This document shows positions 16,847-24,565 of a stretch of DNA of 64,000 nucleotides, in pieces. The notes beneath the pieces were generated by a model that ran no database searches, had not been told where the DNA came from, and saw nothing but the letters and a program-made list of their open reading frames with translations. The position numbers were made by a program, and so were the translations under genes. Every line of letters starts with the position of its first letter. The stretch's first letter is position 1. This DNA is from Pseudomonas sp. Irchel s3f7. GTDB taxonomy: Bacteria; Pseudomonadota; Gammaproteobacteria; Pseudomonadales; Pseudomonadaceae. The stretch lies in assembly GCF_900187615.1 (NCBI RefSeq), contig NZ_FYDO01000019.1, forward strand, positions 1-64,000. Direction: 5' to 3'.

Positions 16847-18226
16847 TTAGGCGACGCTTGCCACTGCGGCCGGGCGACGGGACATCAGGCTGACGACCAC
16901 GAAGCTCACCAGGCCTACACCGAGGCTGTAGTAGATCGGGGTGTTGGCATCCAGGCCGTCCTTGAACATGAACAGCAGCGCAGTCGCGAAACCCATGCCC
17001 ATGCTGGCGATGGCGCCGGCAGTGGTAGCGCGTTTCCAGAAGATGGCGCCCATCAGCGGGATCAGCATGCCGCCGACCAGCAGGTTGTAGGCCAGGGTCA
17101 GGGCGCTGATCACGTCGTTCACGATCAGGGCGATGCCCAGCACCACGATGCCGGTCAACAGGGTGAACAAGCGGTTCATCGCCAGGCTCGACTGTTTACC
17201 GCCACGCAGTTTCGGCAGCAGGTCTTCGGTCAGGGTGGTGGCAGCGGCGAGCAGGCCGGCGCTGGCGGTGGACATCATGGCGGCCAGTGCGGCAGCGATC
17301 ACCAGGCCACGGATACCGTCCGGCAGGGACAGTTTGACGATGGCGGCGAAGGCGTTGTTGACGTTGTCCAGATCCGGGATCAATACATGTGCAGCCATGC
17401 CGATCAAGGCGCAGGCCAGGCCGTAGAGGATGCAGTAGATACCGGCAGCGGTACCGGCAACCTGAGCCACTTTGGCGGTCTTGACGGTGAACACCCGTTG
17501 CCAGATGTCCTGACCGATCAGGATGCCGAAGAAGTAGATCATGAAGTAGGTGATGATGGTGTCCCAGCCGATGGTGGTGAAGCTGAAGCTCGCCGCCGGC
17601 AGTTTCAACACCAACTCATCCCAACCGCCGACGCGGTACAGGCAGATTGGCAACAGGATGAACATCAGGCCGACAGTCTTGATCACGAACTGGACGATGT
17701 CGGTCAGGGTCAGGGACCACATGCCGCCGATGGCCGAGTAAATCACCACGACGCCGCCACCCAGCACGACCGAGATCCAGAACGGCAGGCCGAACAACAC
17801 TTGCAGCACAGTGCCGATTGCCAGAATCGACGTCACGCCGATCATCAGCGCGTAGGCCAGCATGATCACCGCGCTCGCCGAGCGGGCCATCGGGTTGTAG
17901 CGTTTCTCCAGCACCTGGGTAACGGTGTAGATCTTCAGCTTCAGCAGCGGTTTGGCGAGGAACAGGTTCAGCGCCACGATCCCGCAACCGAGGGCCGCGC
18001 ACAGCCAGAAACCGGAGATGCCATGGACGTAACCCAGACGCACGGTGCCGACAGTGGACGCGCCGCCCAGAACGGTGGCGGCCATGGTGCCCATGTACAG
18101 GCTCGGACCGAGGTTACGACCGGCGACCAAAAAGTCTTCGTTGGTCTTGGCCTTGCGCATGCCGTAGTAGCCGAGTATCAGCATCGCGGCGGCGTAGATG
18201 AGTACGACGAATAAATCCAAAGCCAT
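16847..18226 (-). CDS. Sodium:solute symporter (SSS family) of the guanidinobutyrate cluster
   Basis: 459 residues from the ATG at 18226 (GGAGA upstream); the frame is open further up but through a palindrome. About 12-13 hydrophobic helices and the SSS-type motifs are present (GTMAATVLGGASTVGTVRLG, AAALAAMMSTASAGLLAAAT), the latter carrying the sodium-site Ser/Ala region. It is the last gene of the gbuA operon and corresponds to PA1418 by position. Uptake of a guanidino compound such as 4-guanidinobutyrate with sodium is inferred from context, not seen directly. Confidence 0.88.
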   Translation of the reverse strand: MALDLFVVLIYAAAMLILGYYGMRKAKTNEDFLVAGRNLGPSLYMGTMAATVLGGASTVGTVRLGYVHGISGFWLCAALGCGIVALNLFLAKPLLKLKIYTVTQVLEKRYNPMARSASAVIMLAYALMIGVTSILAIGTVLQVLFGLPFWISVVLGGGVVVIYSAIGGMWSLTLTDIVQFVIKTVGLMFILLPICLYRVGGWDELVLKLPAASFSFTTIGWDTIITYFMIYFFGILIGQDIWQRVFTVKTAKVAQVAGTAAGIYCILYGLACALIGMAAHVLIPDLDNVNNAFAAIVKLSLPDGIRGLVIAAALAAMMSTASAGLLAAATTLTEDLLPKLRGGKQSSLAMNRLFTLLTGIVVLGIALIVNDVISALTLAYNLLVGGMLIPLMGAIFWKRATTAGAIASMGMGFATALLFMFKDGLDANTPIYYSLGVGLVSFVVVSLMSRRPAAVASVA

Positions 18227-18293
18227 GATGGCGTGTCTCCGATTGTCTTTTTTATGGTGAAACAAAGTTGCGATATGGCTATGGGGTAGTTTT

Positions 18294-18323
18294 TGTGGCG
18301 AGGGAGCTTGCTCCCTCGCCACA
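18294..18323 (+). repeat. Perfect extragenic palindrome inside the gbu operon
   Basis: TGTGGCGAGGGAGC and GCTCCCTCGCCACA are perfect 14-bp arms around TT, placed between the permease stop and the symporter start. It could attenuate or stabilise the polycistronic mRNA. Confidence 0.8.
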
Positions 18324-18354
18324 GAGGTCACCTCATGGCCCTGTCTTCAAAAAA

Positions 18355-19866
18355 TCAGGCGGCTTGGTGCATCGCCGGTTTAGCGAGCGAATCCGTGCTC
18401 TTGCTGCGTGGGTCATTCGGGCCAAACACCGCGCTCGATTCCGGGAACAGACTCAGCAGCGCCAGGTACACCAGCGAGGCCAGGCCCAGGGTCACCGGCA
18501 GGCTGATGTCGATACCACCGGCCATTTCGCCCAGCGGACCGACGAACTGCCCCGGCAGATTCACGAAGCACAGGCCGACGGCCGCGCTCGGGATCCAGGC
18601 ACCCAGGCCGCGCCAGTTCCAGCCGTGGGTGAACCAGTAGCGGCCACCTTTTTCGCCACGGGTGAACACTTGCAAGTCATCCGGGCAGTAGAAGCCGCGA
18701 CGCACGAGCAGGCCGATGATCATGATCACCATCCATGGGGTGGTGCAGGTGATGATCAGCACGGCGAAGGTCGACACGCTCTGCACCAGGTTGGCCGCGA
18801 AGCGTCCGATGAAGATGAAGGCAATCGACATCACGCCGATCAGCAGCGTGGCTTTGACTCGCGACAGCACCCGTGGGAACACGCTGGACATGTCCAATCC
18901 GGTGCCGTACAGCGAAGTGGTGCCGGTGGACATGCCGCCGATCACTGCAATCAGGCACACCGGCAGGAAGAACCAGCTCGGCGAAACTGCCAGCAGACCG
19001 CCGACGTAGTTGTTCGCTGCGATGTAGTCCGGTGCCTTGACCGCTACGATGGTGGCGGTGACCAGGCCGAACAGGAACGGGATCAGCGTGGCCAATTGCG
19101 CAGCGATCACCGACACCATGATCCGGCCTTTCGGCGTTTCCCGCGGGATGTAACGCGACCAGTCGCCGAGGAATGCACCGAAGGAAATCGGGTTGCTCAT
19201 GGCCACCAGCGCGGCGCCGATAAACGCAGCCCAGAAACCCGCCTGGCCCATGGCGACGGTGCCGGCGTACTGGCTGTCGAATGCAGGGGCGAAAGCGAAA
19301 ACACCCAGCAGGAACAGCAGGCTCGCCGCCCACACCGCGATGCGGTTGACCCACAACATGAAGCGGAAGCCATAGATGCAGACGGTCAGCACCAGCAGCG
19401 CGAACAAACCGTAGGCCAGGCCCAGGGTCAGATCGGTTTCCGGCAGATCGATCAGGCGTTTGGCGCCGCCTACCAACGCATCTCCCGAACTCCAGACGGA
19501 GAGCGAGAAGAACGCGATGGCGGTCAACAGCGACAGGAAGGAACCGACGATACGCCCGTGCACACCGAAGTGTGCGCCGGAAGACACGGCGTTGTTGGTG
19601 CCGTTGATCGGCCCGAACAGGCCCATCGGCGCCAGGATCAGCGCACCGAGCACCACGCCCAGCACAATCGCCCAGACCCCAGCCTGGAATGAAAGGCCGA
19701 ACAGCACCGGGAAACTGCCGAGCACGGCGGTGGCAAAGGTGTTGGCGCCGCCGAAGATCAGGCGAAACAAATCGCTGGGACGGGCGGTACGCTCATGGTC
19801 CGGGATCTGTTCGACCCCGTTTGTTTCAATGCGGCTAAGGCTTTTTTCTTTGTTGTTGTTATTCAT
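18355..19866 (-). CDS. NCS1-family permease (cytosine/purine permease-like) of the guanidinobutyrate cluster
   Basis: 503 residues with a hydrophilic N-terminus of about 35 residues and 12 predicted membrane helices. FRLIFGGANTFATAVLGSF and SVWSSGDALVGGAKRL are typical of NCS1 transporters that bring in nucleobases or related ring compounds with a cation. GGAG sits six bases before the ATG. It corresponds to PA1419 in the P. aeruginosa gbu cluster. Its presence beside an SSS symporter means the operon has two different uptake systems; which carries guanidinobutyrate is unknown. Confidence 0.88.
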   Translation of the reverse strand: MNNNNKEKSLSRIETNGVEQIPDHERTARPSDLFRLIFGGANTFATAVLGSFPVLFGLSFQAGVWAIVLGVVLGALILAPMGLFGPINGTNNAVSSGAHFGVHGRIVGSFLSLLTAIAFFSLSVWSSGDALVGGAKRLIDLPETDLTLGLAYGLFALLVLTVCIYGFRFMLWVNRIAVWAASLLFLLGVFAFAPAFDSQYAGTVAMGQAGFWAAFIGAALVAMSNPISFGAFLGDWSRYIPRETPKGRIMVSVIAAQLATLIPFLFGLVTATIVAVKAPDYIAANNYVGGLLAVSPSWFFLPVCLIAVIGGMSTGTTSLYGTGLDMSSVFPRVLSRVKATLLIGVMSIAFIFIGRFAANLVQSVSTFAVLIITCTTPWMVIMIIGLLVRRGFYCPDDLQVFTRGEKGGRYWFTHGWNWRGLGAWIPSAAVGLCFVNLPGQFVGPLGEMAGGIDISLPVTLGLASLVYLALLSLFPESSAVFGPNDPRSKSTDSLAKPAMHQAA

Positions 19867-19920
19867 GATCTGCTCCGATCATAAAGGCGCGCTCATCGTG
19901 TGTGAGCGTCACCTGTTTGG

Positions 19921-20343
19921 CTAAGGGGGTGGCAGCCCTTCCGGCATGGCGGACAAATGTTCGTGGCAGGCCAGCCATAGGCCTTGTTGTTCTTGGCCAG
20001 ACGCTTGTTTCTTGAAAACAATCGTCTCGCGCTCCTGGCTAAAGTGCTGCTCCCCTTGCATGCGCAGCTCGGTGGCCACGTCATGGATGAAAATCGCCAC
20101 GTCACCCTGGAGGCTGACGAAAGCGTTGCTTGAGGTGCACGAAAGCACCTCGAAGCCATCCTCGGAACGCCAGCCGTCCCACATCGCCTGATAGGCGTCG
20201 CGCGACAGCAGGGGCTGTTCGAGGGTGTAGAAGACGAAGCTGGCATCGGCGCTGAACGCGCCGAAGTAGGCTTCGCGATCGTTACGGGAAAACGCCGACA
20301 CCAGATCGGCGGCGGCTTTCAAAACCTGATCACGTTCGGTCAT
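19921..20343 (-). CDS. SnoaL-like (NTF2-fold) protein
   Basis: 140 residues with the alpha/beta-cone pattern: an N-terminal helix (VLKAAADLVSAFSRNDREAYF), FSADASFVFYTLEQPLLS, then strands with CTSSNAFVSLQGDVAIFIHDVATEL. This fold binds small molecules or acts as isomerase/cyclase, but no catalytic residues are clear. It starts 9 bp after the gbuA stop, with GAGGAAG before the ATG, so it is in the operon and matches PA1420 by position. Its part in guanidinobutyrate use is unknown. Confidence 0.8.
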   Translation of the reverse strand: MTERDQVLKAAADLVSAFSRNDREAYFGAFSADASFVFYTLEQPLLSRDAYQAMWDGWRSEDGFEVLSCTSSNAFVSLQGDVAIFIHDVATELRMQGEQHFSQERETIVFKKQASGQEQQGLWLACHEHLSAMPEGLPPP

Positions 20344-20352
20344 GACCCTTCC

Positions 20353-21303
20353 TCAGCGGTGGACTACGCCTGGCAGTACGCAGAGCATTTCGTACAGCAG
20401 GTTGGCGGCCAGCAGCGAGGTGTTGCCGGTGGTGTCATAAGCGGGCGAGACTTCTACCAGATCGCAACCGACCAGGTCGAGGCCCTGGCAGCCACGAACG
20501 ATCTCAATGGCCTGAATGGTCGTCAGCCCACCGATTTCCGGGGTGCCGGTGCCAGGCGCCCAGGCCGGGTCGATGCCGTCGATGTCGAAGCTCAGGTACA
20601 CCGGGCCGCCGCCGACTTTCTCGCGGACTTCAGCCATCAGTGGCGCCAGGGATTTGTGCCAGCACTCTTCGGCCTGAACCACACGGAAACCCTGGTTGCG
20701 GCTCCAGTTGAAGTCGTCGGCGGTGTAACCCTGGGCGCGCAGGCCGATCTGCACGACACGGTCCGGATCCAGCAGGCCTTCTTCGACGGCGCGGCGGAAG
20801 GTGGTGCCGTGGGCGATTTTCTCGCCGAACATGTGATCGTTCACATCGGCGTGAGCGTCGATGTGCACCAGGCCGACCTTGCCGTGCTTTTTATGGATGG
20901 CACGCAGGATGGGCAGGGTGATGGTGTGGTCGCCGCCGAGGGTCAGCGGGATCACGTCGTGTTCGAGGATGTTGTCGTAGGATTCTTCGATGATCCGTAC
21001 GGCATCCAGTAAGTTGAAGGTGTTGATAGCGATGTCGCCGATGTCGGCAACCGACAGCGAGTCAAACGGGGCAGCGCCGGTGGCCATGTTGTACGGGCGG
21101 ATCATCACCGACTCGGCGCGGATTTCGCGAGGTCCGAAACGGGTGCCGGGGCGCAGCGAAGTACCGATGTCCAGTGGCACGCCTACGAAGGCTGCGTCCA
21201 GACCGGCAGCGGTGTTCAAGTGGGGGAGTCGCATCATGGTGGCGATGCCGCCGAAGCGCGGCATTTCGTTGCCGCCCAGTGGTTGGTGAAGAATCTTGTC
21301 CAC
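20353..21303 (-). CDS. gbuA: Guanidinobutyrase (agmatinase/ureohydrolase family)
   Basis: 316 residues beginning at a GTG (AGG nine bases upstream) with MDKILHQPLGGNEMPRFGG, which is nearly the P. aeruginosa GbuA start as I remember it. The ureohydrolase metal ligands are intact: GGDHTIT, HIDAHADVND and SFDIDGIDPAWAPGTGTPE. It would hydrolyse 4-guanidinobutyrate to GABA and urea with two Mn ions, late in arginine and agmatine breakdown. Choosing guanidinobutyrase over agmatinase rests on the neighbours: two transporters, a SnoaL protein and a divergent LysR gene, matching PA1418-PA1422. Confidence 0.9.
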   Translation of the reverse strand: MDKILHQPLGGNEMPRFGGIATMMRLPHLNTAAGLDAAFVGVPLDIGTSLRPGTRFGPREIRAESVMIRPYNMATGAAPFDSLSVADIGDIAINTFNLLDAVRIIEESYDNILEHDVIPLTLGGDHTITLPILRAIHKKHGKVGLVHIDAHADVNDHMFGEKIAHGTTFRRAVEEGLLDPDRVVQIGLRAQGYTADDFNWSRNQGFRVVQAEECWHKSLAPLMAEVREKVGGGPVYLSFDIDGIDPAWAPGTGTPEIGGLTTIQAIEIVRGCQGLDLVGCDLVEVSPAYDTTGNTSLLAANLLYEMLCVLPGVVHR

Positions 21304-21426
21304 GGGTAGGGCCTCATCGTCGTTGTTTTATTTATTGGTTTGCGCCGTTCACGGAAGGTACGGGCACCGATTTGTGCGGATTTTGCGAAATGTAGTGGCT
21401 GGGAAGAATCGCTACGGGCAAATACT

Positions 21427-21450
21427 TAGTTCAGATTTTTCTAAACTAAT
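21427..21450. promoter_or_regulatory. Candidate GbuR operator (24-bp dyad)
   Basis: TTAGTTCAGA (21427-21436) and TCTAAACTAA (21441-21450) are inverted arms with one mismatch and a TTTT centre. They lie in the divergent gbuA-gbuR gap, about 125 bp from gbuA and 190 bp from gbuR. The AT-rich interrupted dyad is the kind of site LysR regulators use. No binding data; assigned by position. Confidence 0.5.
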
Positions 21451-21490
21451 AGCTGGGACAGCGATAGACTTAAGGTGCTCCGCAGAATCC

Positions 21491-21622
21491 TGTGGCGAGG
21501 GAGCTTGCTCCCGCTGGGGTGCGAAGCAGCCCCAAACCATTCACCCCAGTGCGGCAGACAAACCTCATGAGCAGGTTTACGACTGCTGCGCAGCCGAGCG
21601 GGAGCAAGCTCCCTCGCCACAA
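21491..21622 (+). repeat. Wide inverted palindrome pair in the gbuA-gbuR gap
   Basis: GTGGCGAGGGAGCTTGCTCC near 21492 and GAGCAAGCTCCCTCGCCAC near 21603 are long complementary arms about 85 bp apart. They fill most of the 336-bp intergenic region and end 18 bp before the gbuR ATG. Confidence 0.7.
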
Positions 21623-21639
21623 GAGCAGGAGCCCCCCCC

Positions 21640-22533
21640 ATGGCCAACGCTTTACCCGACCTCAAACTATTGCGCATCTTCGTCAGCGTGGTACGCCATC
21701 AGGGGTTCGCCAATGCCCAGCATGAGCTCAACCTCTCGACATCGGCGATCAGCACCTACATGAGCCAGCTCGAATCGGCCCTCGGCCTGGTGCTCTGCCA
21801 TCGTGGGCGTGGCGGTTTCAGCCTGACCAGCAAGGGTGAGCTGTTCCATCAGGAGACCCTGCGTCTGCTGGGTGAACTCGAAGGCTTCGAGCAGTACGCC
21901 GCCGCCCTCAAGGGCGAGTTGCGCGGGACGTTGAACCTCGGCGTGATCGACTCGACCGTCAGCGATAAAGCCTTGCCGTTCGCCGAAGCCATCGGCGCCT
22001 ACAGCCAGGAACACCCGGCCGTGCACCTGCACCTGTCGGTGATGAGCCCATACGAATTGCAGCTGGGCGTGCAGGACAACCGACTCGACCTGGCCATCGG
22101 TGCGTTCTCCACCCGCATGAGCGGACTGGTGTACATGCCGCTCTATCGCGAGCAGCATTGGCTGTATTGCAGCACGCGGCATCCGCTGTTTAACGAGCGG
22201 CGCATTCCCGAGCAGGTCATCACTCAGCAGCGCATGGTCGGTCGCGGCTACTGGAGTCAGGCCGAACTGGCGCGCCACGGCTTCAAGCACAGTGCTGCGA
22301 CGGTGGAAAGCATGGAGGCCCAGTTGATTCTGGTGCTGTCCGGCGCCTATATCGGTTACTTGCCGGAGCACTACGCCCAGGCCTGGGCCGACAAGGGTGA
22401 TTTGCGCGTGCTGTTGCCGGCGACGTTCGGCTATCAGGCGCCATTTTCGATGATCGTGCGCCGGGGGCGTAGCCGGGAGCCGCTGATCCAGACCTTCCGC
22501 GATTTGCTTAAAGCTCAACTGAATCAGGCCTGA
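21640..22533 (+). CDS. gbuR: LysR-family regulator of guanidinobutyrate use
   Basis: 297 residues. Winged helix-turn-helix at the N-terminus (GFANAQHELNLSTSAISTYMSQ) and a LysR effector domain after residue 90. AGGAG lies nine bases before the ATG. It is divergent from gbuA, as in P. aeruginosa, where GbuR activates gbuA on 4-guanidinobutyrate. The dyad at 21427 is a candidate site. The next gene starts 5 bp after its stop and may be co-transcribed. Confidence 0.82.
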   Translation: MANALPDLKLLRIFVSVVRHQGFANAQHELNLSTSAISTYMSQLESALGLVLCHRGRGGFSLTSKGELFHQETLRLLGELEGFEQYAAALKGELRGTLNLGVIDSTVSDKALPFAEAIGAYSQEHPAVHLHLSVMSPYELQLGVQDNRLDLAIGAFSTRMSGLVYMPLYREQHWLYCSTRHPLFNERRIPEQVITQQRMVGRGYWSQAELARHGFKHSAATVESMEAQLILVLSGAYIGYLPEHYAQAWADKGDLRVLLPATFGYQAPFSMIVRRGRSREPLIQTFRDLLKAQLNQA

Positions 22534-22538
22534 AAACG

Positions 22539-23132
22539 ATGTCCAGAATCCAATGCCCGCGCTGCCTGCGTCCGCAAACCCACTGCCTGTGCCCGTTGAT
22601 TCCGAGCCTCGACAGCCGCACCCGGGTGCTGCTGTTGCAGCATCCGAGTGAAGTCAATCATGCCTTGAACACGGCACGTCTGGCCGCGCTGGGTTTGAAT
22701 CGTGCCGAGTTGATCGTGGGGGAGGTGTTCGAGGATTTGTCGGCGCTGTTGAATCAGCCGGGGTATCGGGCACGGTTGCTGTTTCCGGGCGAGGACGCTC
22801 AACCGATGCAGGCTTACGCTGACAGTGAAGAGCCGTTGCTGCTGGTGGTCCCCGACGGCACTTGGCGCAAGGCGCGCAAGATGCTGCACCTCAATCCGCT
22901 GTTGGCGGCGTTGCCGAGGGTGACGCTGGCGGAAGGGGGGGTGTCCCGTTATCGGCTGCGCAAGGCACCGGGACCAGGGGCGTTGTCGACGGTGGAGGCG
23001 ATTGTGCAGGCGTTGGAAGCCCTCGAAGCACCGACCACGTTTGCACCGTTGTTGAAACCGTTCGAGGCGTTGATCGAGGGGCAGATTGCGGCGATGGGGG
23101 AGGAGGTTTACCGCAAGAATCACAAGCAATGA
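22539..23132 (+). CDS. DTW-domain tRNA-uridine aminocarboxypropyltransferase (TapT/YfiP-like)
   Basis: 197 residues. The N-terminal zinc motif is Cys6, Cys9, Cys16, Cys18 (CPRCLRPQTHCLC), and the family signature appears as PDGTWRKARKM (variant DGTW) with a later SRYRLRKAP. Family members transfer the 3-amino-3-carboxypropyl group from S-adenosylmethionine to uridine 47 in tRNA (acp3U). It follows gbuR by 5 bp but has no functional link to guanidinobutyrate that I can see. Confidence 0.85.
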   Translation: MSRIQCPRCLRPQTHCLCPLIPSLDSRTRVLLLQHPSEVNHALNTARLAALGLNRAELIVGEVFEDLSALLNQPGYRARLLFPGEDAQPMQAYADSEEPLLLVVPDGTWRKARKMLHLNPLLAALPRVTLAEGGVSRYRLRKAPGPGALSTVEAIVQALEALEAPTTFAPLLKPFEALIEGQIAAMGEEVYRKNHKQ

Positions 23133-23139
23133 AGTTCTT

Positions 23140-23169
23140 TGTGGAGCGGGAGCAAGCTCCCTCGCCACA
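23140..23169 (+). repeat. Extragenic palindrome between convergent genes
   Basis: TGTGGAGCGGGAGC and GCTCCCTCGCCACA form near-perfect arms, in the 56-bp gap between the DTW gene and the secretion adaptor gene. Confidence 0.7.
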
Positions 23170-23188
23170 ACAGCCCTGCAACTCAGGC

Positions 23189-24556
23189 CTACCTTTCCCG
23201 CATCGCCTCAGTCCGCGCCTTCAGCACCGGTTTGAGCAAGTAGTCGAGCACCGTTTTCTCCCCGGTAATAATGTCTACCGTCGCCACCATCCCCGGAATG
23301 ATCAGCAGCGGTTTCACGTCCCCGCCCAAGTGGTTTTTATCGGTGCGCACCTGGATCAGGTAGAAGCTGTTGCCCTTGTCATCGGTGATGGTATCGGCGC
23401 CGATCAGCTCCAGTTTGGCGCTCAAGCCGCCGTAGATCGTGTAATCGTAGGCACTGAACTTGACCATGGCTTTCTGGCCCGGGTGCAGGAATGCCACGTC
23501 CTGTGGCCGCACTTTGGCCTCGATCAGCAAGTTGTCTTCCAGTGGCACGATTTCCACCATGTCGCTGCCCGGCTGGACCACACCGCCGATGGTATTGACC
23601 TTCAGCAGTTTGATAATGCCCTTGACCGGTGAGGTCACCGTGGTGCGGGTCACGCGGTCGTCGATGGCGATGCTCGTGGCCGTGATTTTCGACAGATCGG
23701 TGCGTTTCTCGTTCAGCTCCTTGGCCGCTTCCGAGCGGAAGGTTTGTTCCGACTCGTCGATCTTGCTGCGGATCTCGGCAATCGCCGACTCCGCACGGGG
23801 GATGGCCAGGGTGGTCGCGTTCAGCGAACCGCGAATCTCCACGGCGCTGCGCTTGAGTCGCAGGATTTCCACGGGTGAAACGGCACCGGTCTTGACCAGT
23901 GGTTCGGACATGTTCATCTCTTGATTGACCAGCGCCAGGCTTGAACTGTATTGCCCTGCCTTGGAACGGAACTCCGCGAGTTCCTGGGTTTTCTGCCGCA
24001 GTTGTTCGCTCAAGGTGCGCTGCTCACTGGCCAGTCGGCGTTGCCGTTGTTCGTACAGCGAGCGCTCGTCTTCGGCCACTTGCGGGGCCTTGGCGATCAC
24101 TTCTGCCGACAGCAGGAACGGCCGGCCTTCGGCTTCCGCTGACAAGCGTTCGACCTGTGCGGTCAGGGCATAACGATCGACTTCGCTTTCACCCTTGTTC
24201 GACAGGTAGCGCGTGTCATCCAGGCGCAGCAGGGTGTCGCCCTTGTTCACCATTTGCCCTTCGCGCACGAATATTTCGCTGACGATCCCGCCTTCAAGGT
24301 TCTGGATGACCTGGACTTTGCTCGACGGGATCGCCTTGCCTTCGCCCATGGTCACTTCCTGGAGCACGGCGAATTTAGCCCAGAGCACGGCGCTGACAAC
24401 CAACCCGGCCGCGAGCCATACGGTGATCCGCGACCAGCGCGGCGAGTCTTGCAGTGCGGCGCCGGCGGTTTCCGGCATGAACTCTGTTTCGGCGCTTTTG
24501 TTGAAACTGTCGAAGTAGCCGCGATCGTTCGACGGTACAGGCTGATCAGCAGACAT
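23189..24556 (-). CDS. Type I secretion membrane-fusion (adaptor) protein, HlyD/LapC family
   Basis: 455 residues: a short cytoplasmic N-terminus, one membrane helix near residues 45-63 (ITVWLAAGLVVSAVLWAKF), then a lipoyl-like half (VIQNLEGGIVSEIFVREGQM), a long coiled-coil hairpin (about 130-290) and the second half (VTSPVKGIIKLLKVNTIGG). It bridges the ABC transporter and the outer-membrane channel in the periplasm. It starts 9 bp after the ABC gene stop and ends the operon. Its cargo should be the adhesin encoded divergently at 28814. Confidence 0.9.
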   Translation of the reverse strand: MSADQPVPSNDRGYFDSFNKSAETEFMPETAGAALQDSPRWSRITVWLAAGLVVSAVLWAKFAVLQEVTMGEGKAIPSSKVQVIQNLEGGIVSEIFVREGQMVNKGDTLLRLDDTRYLSNKGESEVDRYALTAQVERLSAEAEGRPFLLSAEVIAKAPQVAEDERSLYEQRQRRLASEQRTLSEQLRQKTQELAEFRSKAGQYSSSLALVNQEMNMSEPLVKTGAVSPVEILRLKRSAVEIRGSLNATTLAIPRAESAIAEIRSKIDESEQTFRSEAAKELNEKRTDLSKITATSIAIDDRVTRTTVTSPVKGIIKLLKVNTIGGVVQPGSDMVEIVPLEDNLLIEAKVRPQDVAFLHPGQKAMVKFSAYDYTIYGGLSAKLELIGADTITDDKGNSFYLIQVRTDKNHLGGDVKPLLIIPGMVATVDIITGEKTVLDYLLKPVLKARTEAMRER

Positions 24557-24565
24557 GGGCGACTC

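Noticed and set aside
16739..18214. Long open frame opposite the symporter gene
   Set aside because: The His/Gln/Asp-rich translation is the complement of membrane-helix codons; no homology pattern and the minus-strand gene is certain.
18268..19692. Long open frame opposite the NCS1 permease gene
   Set aside because: Antisense shadow of a high-GC gene with the same His/Gln/Arg bias.
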